Source: Sphingobacterium faecale (GTDB taxonomy: Bacteria > Bacteroidota > Bacteroidia > Sphingobacteriales > Sphingobacteriaceae). From it: a stretch of DNA of 64,000 nucleotides. Positions 19,022 to 26,158 of this stretch are shown piece after piece (position 1 is the first letter of the stretch; each line of letters opens with the position of its first letter). Location: the NCBI RefSeq assembly GCF_016746095.1, contig NZ_JAERTY010000008.1, forward strand, positions 186,001-250,000, in the 5' to 3' direction. Position numbers and translations under genes: made by a program. The notes under the pieces are model-generated. The model saw only the letters and a list, made by a program, of their open reading frames with translations. It made no database searches and was not told where the DNA came from.

Positions 19022-19336
19022 ATGTTTGATAAGTTGTTCCAAGCGCAACAAAAGGCGCAGGAGATTAAGTCCAGATTAGACAATATTTCAGTTTCGGCGG
19101 AGGCTGAAGGAGGAAAAGTCCGTGTGGTTGTGACGGCGAATAAAGAGATAAAGGAGATTGTGATCAGCGATGAACTTTTTGAAGATGGTGACAGAGAGCA
19201 GATGGAAGATTTGTTGTTGGTCGCGCTTAACAAAGCATTGACTCAGGCGGAGAACGTAAGCCAGACGGAAATGCAAGCAGCTACGCAGGATATGTTTGGT
19301 GGATTGGGAGGTTTAGGGAACCTTTTTAATAAGTAG
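19022..19336 (+). CDS. ybaB: YbaB/EbfC-family nucleoid-associated protein
   Basis: A 104-residue protein. It begins with the helix MFDKLFQAQQKAQEIKSRLDNI, then a beta core (EAEGGKVRVVVTANKEIKEIVISDELF) and a second helix, as in the YbaB dimer. The C-terminal tail is glycine-rich (MFGGLGGLGNLF). The family binds DNA as a small dimer and is usually encoded beside dnaX-recR, which is not the case here. It is followed 16 bases later by a metallo-hydrolase gene on the same strand. The longer minus-strand frame over this locus is only a shadow. Confidence 0.93.
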   Translation: MFDKLFQAQQKAQEIKSRLDNISVSAEAEGGKVRVVVTANKEIKEIVISDELFEDGDREQMEDLLLVALNKALTQAENVSQTEMQAATQDMFGGLGGLGNLFNK

Positions 19337-19352
19337 TAATTAAATATTTGGT

Positions 19353-20051
19353 ATGAACAGTAATACAGTCAGCGCTCGTTTTTTAGGGCAGTCATGTGTA
19401 GAGTTTGATTTTAATGGTACCAAAGTACTATTGGATCCTTTTATTTCATTCAACCCTCTGGCTAAAGGTGTGGATGTGCAATCATTGAAACCTTCATACA
19501 TCTTTCTCAGTCATGGACATCAGGACCATGTGGCTGATATGGCTGTAATTCAGAAGAATAGTGGTGCTAAGGTGGCGGCAATTGTAGAGACTGCTGCTTG
19601 GGTCAGGGGACAGGGCGTTCCTGAAGAGAACGTATTGGAGTTTAATTTTGGTGGAACTTTAGATTTGCCCTTCGGAAAAGTGAAAATGGTGTACGCACTC
19701 CATACGAACTCGACACCAGATGGACAGTATGGTGGTCTTCCTTGTGGTTTTGTCTTTTTTGTAGGTGGAAAGAAAATTTATTTTGCGGGAGATACAGCGC
19801 TGACACTGGAAATGAAATTGTTGGAAGACCTTCAGTTGGACTGGGCATTCTTACCTATAGGTGGTCATTATACGATGGATATGTATGATGCTGTGAAAGC
19901 GTCAAAATTCATTAATTGTAAGCAGATAGTTGGAATACACTATGATACATTCCCGCCAATTTCGATCGATAAAGATGAAGCGATGAAAGTTTTTTCTGAG
20001 GAGGGACTAACCTTACATTTGCCCATTGTTGGTGATACGGTGATTCTATAA
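19353..20051 (+). CDS. UPF0173-type metal-dependent hydrolase (metallo-beta-lactamase fold)
   Basis: A 232-residue protein of the metallo-beta-lactamase superfamily. It starts at the first strand pair (SARFLGQSCVEFDFNGTKVLLDPF), has the zinc motif SHGHQDHVADM near residue 50, FAGDTALT near 148 and a final histidine in VGIHYDTFPPI. The short length and these motifs fit the UPF0173/YtkL group, whose physiological substrate is not settled. There is no signal peptide, so it is cytoplasmic. It is probably co-transcribed with ybaB. An imperfect hairpin terminator follows at once. Confidence 0.92.
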   Translation: MNSNTVSARFLGQSCVEFDFNGTKVLLDPFISFNPLAKGVDVQSLKPSYIFLSHGHQDHVADMAVIQKNSGAKVAAIVETAAWVRGQGVPEENVLEFNFGGTLDLPFGKVKMVYALHTNSTPDGQYGGLPCGFVFFVGGKKIYFAGDTALTLEMKLLEDLQLDWAFLPIGGHYTMDMYDAVKASKFINCKQIVGIHYDTFPPISIDKDEAMKVFSEEGLTLHLPIVGDTVIL

Positions 20052-20093
20052 AACAGAGAGAGGAGCAATATATAATGCTCCTCTTTCTGTTTT
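20051..20093 (+). terminator. Terminator after the UPF0173 hydrolase
   Basis: A 17-bp stem with one G-U wobble (AAACAGAGAGAGGAGCA with TGCTCCTCTTTCTGTTT) surrounds an AT loop. It lies between the convergent genes ending at 20051 (+) and 20110 (-). Confidence 0.75.
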
Positions 20094-20109
20094 ATAAGAT
20101 AAACTGTTT

Positions 20110-20967
20110 CTAGTTTTCTAAGGATCTATCGATATGGAATTTGACTAAATCGTCAATCGGTGAACGTAGTATCTTGCCTACCTTCATTCCGTACTGTGCA
20201 GCCTTTTCCTCTAATACATTTCTGAAATTGTAACCTACAGATCCTATACAGTTAAATGTATAGCTTTTGTAGTCTGGGTATTTACTTACTAAATTTGCAA
20301 AAAATGCTTCAAAAGAATCATCAACGATTTTGCGCGTATATTCGATGTTCACATTGTTGTCATAGACGAATTTGCTAAAACTAGCACAAAAGCGATTTGC
20401 TAATGGTTTGGTGTAAACATTGTCCATAATTTCGTCGGGAGTGAGCTTGTAGGTCTCATAGAATACTTTAGAGACATCTTCTGGCATTAACCCGCGGACA
20501 AAGTCTGTTAATAGTTTTTTGCCAATGTAAGAACCCGAGCCTTCATCTCCTAGGATATACGCTGCAGAATTAATATTGTGGGTGATTTCGTCACCATCGT
20601 AGATACAGCTGTTGGTTCCTGTGCCTAATATGGCTGCAAATCCGGCTTCTTTGCCTAATAATGCACGGGCTGCGGCTAGTAGGTCATGGCCGATTTCGAT
20701 TTTTGCATTTGGAAATAAAACGCGGAAAGCCTCTTCGACAATCTTGGCTTTTTCTTCGTTATGTACGCCTGCTCCGTAGTAATTAACTTCTTTAATTTTG
20801 TCTAAAGGAAGATCCTGTGGTAATCCTTTCTTTAGAGAGTTTACAATGTAGTCGCTTCCTACGAAGTACGGATTATAGCCCTCTGTATTAAAATAGATTT
20901 TTTTTTGATTATCGTCTAATAGGCACCAATTGGTTTTGGTTGAACCTCCATCTGCAATAATGATCAT
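20110..20967 (-). CDS. N-acetylglucosamine-kinase-like BadF/BadG-type kinase (paralogue 2)
   Basis: A 285-residue ASKHA-fold kinase. It has the canonical phosphate loop DGGSTKTNWCLL at residues 6-17, YYGAGVHNEE near 64, GTGTNS near 118, and LGDEGSGSYIGKKLL near 141-155. It probably phosphorylates N-acetylglucosamine or a related amino sugar. It lies 196 bases downstream of an FHS-type sugar permease gene on the same strand, which supports an import-and-phosphorylate pair, although a terminator lies between them. It is paralogous to 15220-16083. Compared with that copy it keeps the more typical phosphate-binding residues. Confidence 0.88.
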   Translation of the reverse strand: MIIIADGGSTKTNWCLLDDNQKKIYFNTEGYNPYFVGSDYIVNSLKKGLPQDLPLDKIKEVNYYGAGVHNEEKAKIVEEAFRVLFPNAKIEIGHDLLAAARALLGKEAGFAAILGTGTNSCIYDGDEITHNINSAAYILGDEGSGSYIGKKLLTDFVRGLMPEDVSKVFYETYKLTPDEIMDNVYTKPLANRFCASFSKFVYDNNVNIEYTRKIVDDSFEAFFANLVSKYPDYKSYTFNCIGSVGYNFRNVLEEKAAQYGMKVGKILRSPIDDLVKFHIDRSLEN

Positions 20968-21083
20968 TCTAGTTTGTTTTAGTCCAGTAATTCAAATGTT
21001 TATATGCACCTCGAAGATACATTTTTATTAACAAATATCCATGATAAACTATTGTAATATTTTGAGAATAAAAGCTTGAAAAC

Positions 21084-21124
21084 AAAAAAAACGCTCTTAA
21101 ATTAATTTTAAGGGCGTTTTTTTT
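21084..21124. terminator. Terminator between the sugar permease and kinase 2
   Basis: An A-run, then CGCTCTTAAA, a short AT loop, TTTAAGGGCG (one wobble) and a T-run form a hairpin with U-tracts on both strands. It ends the permease transcript before the kinase gene. Confidence 0.75.
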
Positions 21125-21163
21125 GTTTAAAACTTAGTGTAAAAAGTACAATTAGTTTTTGAT

Positions 21164-22888
21164 TTAATGACTTACCGTACCTTCAACTTGGTCAATGTCT
21201 ATATTTTGTTTCTTGAGGAATCGTTTAGCCAATAGTGCAAAAATGATGATATACATAAATCCGAATAAGGGAATAATATAAGAATTGTGTATGCCTATAA
21301 TGTCGGCTAGTTTTCCTTGTATCGGTGGAATAATACCTCCTCCGAGAATCATCATCACCAAGAATGCGGAACCTTGTTCGGTATATTTGCCGATGCCCAC
21401 TATGGAGAGGGAGAAAATCGAACCCCACATAATCGAACAGGCTAAGCCTCCGGTCAAGAAAGCATAAATTGCAACAGTACCAGAAGAAATAAGTCCGATC
21501 AGCATGGAGAGTACGCCTAGGCCACCAAAAATTACCAATGTGCGGACAGGTTTTTCTTTACTGATAAAGAATGCAATAACTTGGACGGCAATACAGACTG
21601 CGAAGAAAAATAAATGAGACATGTTAAATCCAGCTAGTGAATTTACAGCGAGTATTATTCCGAAAGCGACGAACGGTACCGTGGCTACGAGAATCTGTTT
21701 TGTGGCTTTCGCAAAGTTAAACGCGGCAACAGCGCCAGCCCAACGACCAATCATCATGCCTCCCCAATACATAGAGATGTAGGGGGTTATTTCCGAAGAT
21801 TGTAGGCTACCAAACTCTTCTAAAGTCAATAGCTCTCCTAAATTGCTACCTATGGCTACTTCCACGCCAACGTAGATAAATAGAGCCAACATCCCCAATA
21901 CAAGTTGAGGGTATTTCATTGCTCCCCATCCCTCGGCCGTCTTGGTTGCTCTGCTATAGGAGAATAACAATGATCCTACAACAACAATAAAAGCCCCAAA
22001 TAATAGCGCCATTCGTTTTAATTCTAATGGGTGGCCAATTTCTTTGATTTGATCTTTTAACTGTTGGATTAGTCCACTGTCCGAGGTTGACTTGATCTGC
22101 TCTTGTAAGCCTACAATCTGTAGGGCGATATCACTTTTGTAACTTAAGAAAACAGGAATAAACATACACGCCAGAAGAACCGTCATGGTAATCAATGTGT
22201 TTTTTGCTTTGTTTGCCGATTCCATAGGTTCGTCGTTGATACCCGCAGGTACTTTCTTCGAGAAATGAAAGAGGGCAGCTGCAAGAATGAATAACAATCC
22301 GACTCCTATATAAAGGTATATGACCTTATTTAGGGGTAAATTTGATATTTCGGTGTCCGATATAGTCTCAAAGGTGCCGAATAGCGCATATCCAATCACC
22401 AATGGGCCAATCGTAGTTCCGAATGAATTTACAGCTCCACCTAGATTAACTCTAGAAGCTCCTGTTTTCGGATCTCCCAATAATACAGCGAAAGGGTTTG
22501 CAGCGGTCTGCTGTAGGGAAAATCCAAGGGCTACAATGAATAATCCAATTAGCATTCCAAAATAAAGGTTCACTTCGACAGCTACAATCATAGCTGCTGC
22601 TCCTAGGGCAGAAAAAAGTAGACCATAGACTATACTTCTTTTGTACCCCCATTTTCCCACAATATCTTTTCCTGATAATGTCCCGAAGATGAATAGCAGT
22701 AATGCTCCTACGTAATATGCGCTATAGAACGCAAAATCAATGAGCTGTGACTGAAATTGATCGAGGTGGAAGTAGTTTTTACAGAAAGGAATGAAAATAC
22801 TGTTTCCAGCAGCGATAAAGCCCCAAAAGAAAAATACAACTATTAAGGTGTATAGGGCGGAATAATTGGTTTCCTTATTATTGTTCAT
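21164..22888 (-). CDS. FHS-type MFS sugar permease (fucose/glucose/GlcNAc-permease-like)
   Basis: A 574-residue MFS protein with about twelve membrane segments. The first helix region ([24 protein letters not shown]) and the helix-5 signature ([18 protein letters not shown]) fit the fucose/glucose-galactose permease group used as GlcNAc importer NagP in several Bacteroidota. At 574 residues it is well over the usual 410-440. The extra length is mostly a central insert around 235-300 between helices 6 and 7, containing a charged helix ([20 protein letters not shown]). The neighbouring kinase suggests amino-sugar uptake. Two adjacent inverted repeats upstream (22972-23006) could be operators. 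Confidence 0.88.
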   Translation of the reverse strand: MNNNKETNYSALYTLIVVFFFWGFIAAGNSIFIPFCKNYFHLDQFQSQLIDFAFYSAYYVGALLLFIFGTLSGKDIVGKWGYKRSIVYGLLFSALGAAAMIVAVEVNLYFGMLIGLFIVALGFSLQQTAANPFAVLLGDPKTGASRVNLGGAVNSFGTTIGPLVIGYALFGTFETISDTEISNLPLNKVIYLYIGVGLLFILAAALFHFSKKVPAGINDEPMESANKAKNTLITMTVLLACMFIPVFLSYKSDIALQIVGLQEQIKSTSDSGLIQQLKDQIKEIGHPLELKRMALLFGAFIVVVGSLLFSYSRATKTAEGWGAMKYPQLVLGMLALFIYVGVEVAIGSNLGELLTLEEFGSLQSSEITPYISMYWGGMMIGRWAGAVAAFNFAKATKQILVATVPFVAFGIILAVNSLAGFNMSHLFFFAVCIAVQVIAFFISKEKPVRTLVIFGGLGVLSMLIGLISSGTVAIYAFLTGGLACSIMWGSIFSLSIVGIGKYTEQGSAFLVMMILGGGIIPPIQGKLADIIGIHNSYIIPLFGFMYIIIFALLAKRFLKKQNIDIDQVEGTVSH

Positions 22889-23372
22889 TATGTATATTTA
22901 TTTATGCTTGTTTTCTTATGTATAAATGAGCTCGTTTCACTCGGTTTGTTTTATTATCTATTATTAACTTGTTCCGATTAATCGGAATGGAATACTCACG
23001 AGTATTTGTGATTTGCTCAGCAGTTGTATTTCAATATATGTTAGTTTGTACTATTCGTACTTAACAGTGAATTTTTTTGGTTTAAGTACACTTACGGGAG
23101 TTAAACATACGAAAAAAATAAATATCTTCCATTGGGAATGATATCTGTATGGGCAATAAGTACTTGTATCCGGATAGAATTTTTATTTTTTCTTTGAAAT
23201 ATCAAATCTTATGGTTTTCTTTGTGCATTCTCAAGTTTATCCTGATTCAGAATAAGAAAGTGACATTTTTTCCGTTTTAATTATATTAACTTAGATAGGG
23301 AAACTTTTTTAAGTCGTAAGGTTAAATTTCAAATATTAAAAATCCAAAAAATACAATCATAATTCAACATTA
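22889..23372. other. 484-base intergenic region between divergent permease and rho
   Basis: No reading frame of substance is present. It holds the two inverted repeats at 22972-23006 and AT-rich leader sequence before rho. The promoters of both flanking genes must lie here, but no clean TTG/TAnnTTTG pair stood out. Confidence 0.5.
22972..23006. promoter_or_regulatory. Two adjacent inverted repeats, candidate operator
   Basis: TTCCGATTAATCGGAA (22972-22987) is a perfect 16-bp palindrome. Three bases on, AATACTC-AC-GAGTATT (22991-23006) is a second, with seven paired bases each side. They lie 84-118 bases upstream of the permease start. Palindromes of this size suit dimeric repressors, but which gene they serve is not shown. 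Confidence 0.4.
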
Positions 23373-24878
23373 ATGAATATTAACGAATTGAATTCAAAGC
23401 TCGTGTCAGAATTGCGCGAGATAGCGAAGGTGTTAGGCATTGTAGAGGTTGAAAAACTTCGTAAACAAGAATTAATTGATAGGATTGCTGAAGTCGCTCA
23501 GCAACCTATGGCAGAAGTGCCCGTAGCAGCTCCAGCTGCAGAAGAAGAGGCAGGTGCAGCAGAAAAGACTCGTCGTCGTACGAGGACAGTCAAAACTGAA
23601 GCTTCTCCTGTTGTACGCAGAGATAAACCAGATGATCAACCTGCACCGAACTTATTTAGTTCAGAACCTGCCTCTAAAGATAGTGTGAAGACTTCTCCAG
23701 AGCAAGAAGCTCCTGTTGAAAATAAAAAAGTAGAAAGCTCTTCCTCTTCGGCTAATACTGATTTTGATAACGTTATTGTTAATGAAGGCGTGTTGGAGAT
23801 TATGCCGGATGGTTATGGTTTCTTACGCTCTTCGGATTACAACTATTTGACATCTCCGGATGATATCTATGTGTCACAGTCTCAAATCAAATTATTTGGA
23901 CTTAAGACCGGAGATAATGTAAGAGGCTGTATCCGCCCCCCTAAAGAGGGAGAAAAGTATTTTCCTTTGGTAAGAATTGAATCGATCAATGGGCAAAATC
24001 CTGCTGAAATCAGAGATCGTGTTCCTTTTGATTTCTTAACTCCTTTATTTCCTGATGAGAAGCTGAACCTGGACCTGGGTACAAACAATTACTCAACACG
24101 TATCATGGATTTGTTTACACCTATAGGTAAGGGACAACGTGGACTGATCGTGGCACAACCTAAGACCGGTAAAACGAATTTGTTGAAAGAGGTTGCGAAT
24201 GCAATCGCTAAGAATCACCCCGAAGTGTATCTTATCATTCTGTTGATTGATGAGCGCCCTGAAGAGGTGACAGATATGGCTAGATCTGTGCGTGCAGAGG
24301 TAGTTTCTTCGACTTTTGACGAACCTGCAGATAGGCACGTAAAGATCGCTAATATCGTCTTGGAAAAGGCGAAACGTATGGTAGAGTGTGGGCATGATGT
24401 CGTTATTTTATTGGATTCAATCACAAGACTTGCCCGTGCTTATAATACTGTGGCGCCTGCATCAGGTAAAATCTTGTCTGGTGGTGTGGATGCTAATGCT
24501 TTACATAAGCCTAAGCGCTTCTTTGGAGCCGCTCGTAATATAGAGAATGGAGGGTCATTGACTATTTTAGCTACTGCTCTTACAGATACAGGATCTAAAA
24601 TGGATGATGTTATTTTCGAAGAGTTTAAGGGGACGGGTAATATGGAGTTACAGTTGGATCGTAAGCTTGCCAACAAACGTTTGTTCCCAGCTATAGACCT
24701 TACTGCTTCAAGTACGCGTCGTGATGACTTGTTGATGGATAAGGATTCTTTACAACGTCTATGGGTGTTGAGAAATCACCTTTCCGATATGAATTCTACG
24801 GAAGCTATGGAGTTCTTATTACAACAGTTAAGAGGGACACGTTCGAATGAAGAGTTCTTGATTAGTATGAATGGATAA
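23373..24878 (+). CDS. rho: Transcription termination factor Rho with disordered insert
   Basis: A 501-residue Rho. Residues 1-44 are the helical Rho N-domain ([23 protein letters not shown]). Residues about 45-130 are a low-complexity insert rich in A, E, K, P and S. The RNA-binding cold-shock-like domain starts at 138 ([15 protein letters not shown]). The ATPase has the P-loop AQPKTGKTN at 261-269, [13 protein letters not shown] and the Q/R-loop region. Rho is the hexameric RNA helicase that ends transcription. The insert is characteristic of Bacteroidota; in Bacteroides thetaiotaomicron the equivalent region is reported to drive phase separation. Start ATG 23373 matches the conserved N-terminus. 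A hairpin follows at 24935. Confidence 0.97.
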   Translation: MNINELNSKLVSELREIAKVLGIVEVEKLRKQELIDRIAEVAQQPMAEVPVAAPAAEEEAGAAEKTRRRTRTVKTEASPVVRRDKPDDQPAPNLFSSEPASKDSVKTSPEQEAPVENKKVESSSSSANTDFDNVIVNEGVLEIMPDGYGFLRSSDYNYLTSPDDIYVSQSQIKLFGLKTGDNVRGCIRPPKEGEKYFPLVRIESINGQNPAEIRDRVPFDFLTPLFPDEKLNLDLGTNNYSTRIMDLFTPIGKGQRGLIVAQPKTGKTNLLKEVANAIAKNHPEVYLIILLIDERPEEVTDMARSVRAEVVSSTFDEPADRHVKIANIVLEKAKRMVECGHDVVILLDSITRLARAYNTVAPASGKILSGGVDANALHKPKRFFGAARNIENGGSLTILATALTDTGSKMDDVIFEEFKGTGNMELQLDRKLANKRLFPAIDLTASSTRRDDLLMDKDSLQRLWVLRNHLSDMNSTEAMEFLLQQLRGTRSNEEFLISMNG

Positions 24879-24934
24879 TCTGTAGGGGAATAATGTGCTC
24901 TTTTATGGTGATTCCATATTAAATTGATATTTTT

Positions 24935-24963
24935 AAGCCATCTAATTTTAGATGGCTTTTTTG
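24935..24963 (+). terminator. Terminator after rho
   Basis: A 9-bp perfect stem (AAGCCATCT/AGATGGCTT) with AATTTT loop is followed by TTTT. It lies 57 bases after the rho stop and just before the pssA start. An in-frame ATG at 24952 inside the hairpin is therefore unlikely to be the pssA start. Confidence 0.8.
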
Positions 24964-24984
24964 TTACTTATTTTAAATATATCG

Positions 24985-25668
24985 ATGAAAAAATATATAC
25001 CTAATACAATAACGTGTTTGAATCTTTTTAGCGGCTGTATCGGTGTTCTGTGGGTTCTTAAAGGGGAGTATACATTGGCTTTGTATTGCGTGGTGGCTTC
25101 TGGTATTTTTGACTTCTTTGATGGAATGGTGGCGCGATTGCTTCATGTAAAATCATTAATCGGAAAAGAGTTGGATTCTTTGGCTGATATGGTTAGCTTC
25201 GGTTTTTTGCCTGGAGCGGTGATGTACACACTGTTGTTACAGGCAACGGAAAATGTCTATATACCATATCTTGGTTTTTTGATCACCGTGTTTTCGGCTT
25301 TGCGCTTGGCAAAGTTTAACATAGACGAGCGACAGACGTCCGATTTTATTGGTGTTAATACGCCTATGAATACATTCTTAATTGTTTCCCTACCTTTTAT
25401 GGTTGCATCTTTTCCTTTGATTCTGGGAAATGTTTATTTTTTGTTGGGATTGACTTTGGGCTGTAGTTTATTGCTTGTTTCTGAACTTCGTCTTTTTTCG
25501 ATGAAGTTGAGTTCTGTGGGCTGGGCTGAAAATAAGTTTAAATATATATTTCTGCTTGTCTCATTAGTACTTATTCTGGCCTTCAAAATCGCAGCTGTTC
25601 CTATGGTATTTTTGTCTTACATTTTGTTTTCTGTATTTCATTTCAGACAGCAAGGACGTAATGTGTAG
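24985..25668 (+). CDS. pssA: CDP-diacylglycerol-serine O-phosphatidyltransferase
   Basis: A 227-residue, hydrophobic protein of the CDP-alcohol phosphatidyltransferase family. The signature DGMVARLLHVKSLIGKELDSLAD fits D-G-x2-A-R-x8-G-x3-D-x3-D, with metal and catalytic aspartates at D46, D64 and D68. It makes phosphatidylserine, the precursor of phosphatidylethanolamine, in the inner membrane. I use the ATG at 24985 (MKKYIPNTITCLNLFSGC), the usual N-terminus. The frame could start 11 codons earlier, but that start sits inside the rho terminator hairpin. It has about six to eight membrane segments. Confidence 0.94.
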   Translation: MKKYIPNTITCLNLFSGCIGVLWVLKGEYTLALYCVVASGIFDFFDGMVARLLHVKSLIGKELDSLADMVSFGFLPGAVMYTLLLQATENVYIPYLGFLITVFSALRLAKFNIDERQTSDFIGVNTPMNTFLIVSLPFMVASFPLILGNVYFLLGLTLGCSLLLVSELRLFSMKLSSVGWAENKFKYIFLLVSLVLILAFKIAAVPMVFLSYILFSVFHFRQQGRNV

Positions 25669-25671
25669 TTT

Positions 25672-26124
25672 TTAGCAGTAATTATATTCCTGGATCGTAG
25701 ATTCTATTTTATCTACCCAAAGCTTGGTGATCGCTGCAAGTTCATATTTTTCCTCTTGAGCAAGCTGTATCATAATATGATTGAGTGTTTGGTGCATTTC
25801 AATGTATTCGGGAAACTGACCATATATGTCCTTGAAATCATTGAGAACCTCAGCGATATGGCAGTACATTTCATATTCGATAAATTTGAGCCGGTGACAA
25901 AGGTTAGCATCTAGCCAGTCCTGTTCTAATTTAAAGCCGCTTTTGATATGGGTGTCGCAGGCGGAATTGAAATCTGTCCTCGTACGAACAAGGTCTTTCT
26001 TTATATTTTCTTTTTTTAGGAGAAGATCTTCGAAAATCATTGTCAACTTTTCTTGCAACTCCGTTTCCTTTGGTATCAGTGCCATAAGTATGTTGGTAGT
26101 TTGTTCGCGTATAGTAGGTAACAA
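25672..26124 (-). CDS. Hypothetical all-helical protein
   Basis: A 150-residue protein, largely alpha-helical and polar, with no signal peptide, membrane segment or recognised motif. Segments such as ELQEKLTMIFEDLLLKKENIKKDLVRTRTDF are coiled-coil-like. The C-terminal half has several histidines and cysteines (CHRLKFIEYEMYCHI). The start is ambiguous: TTG at 26124 gives 150 residues and ATG at 26085 gives 137. It ends three bases from the convergent pssA gene, and follows the large 26159-28948 gene by 34 bases, so it may be co-transcribed with that gene. Confidence 0.65.
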   Translation of the reverse strand: MLPTIREQTTNILMALIPKETELQEKLTMIFEDLLLKKENIKKDLVRTRTDFNSACDTHIKSGFKLEQDWLDANLCHRLKFIEYEMYCHIAEVLNDFKDIYGQFPEYIEMHQTLNHIMIQLAQEEKYELAAITKLWVDKIESTIQEYNYC

Positions 26125-26158
26125 TTTGATTTGCTGTTTGTTTTCTTGTTTTTATATC

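Noticed and set aside
24952..24984. Upstream ATG extension of pssA (11 extra codons)
   Set aside because: The codons fall in the descending arm and T-run of the rho terminator, and the ATG at 24985 gives the usual PssA N-terminus.
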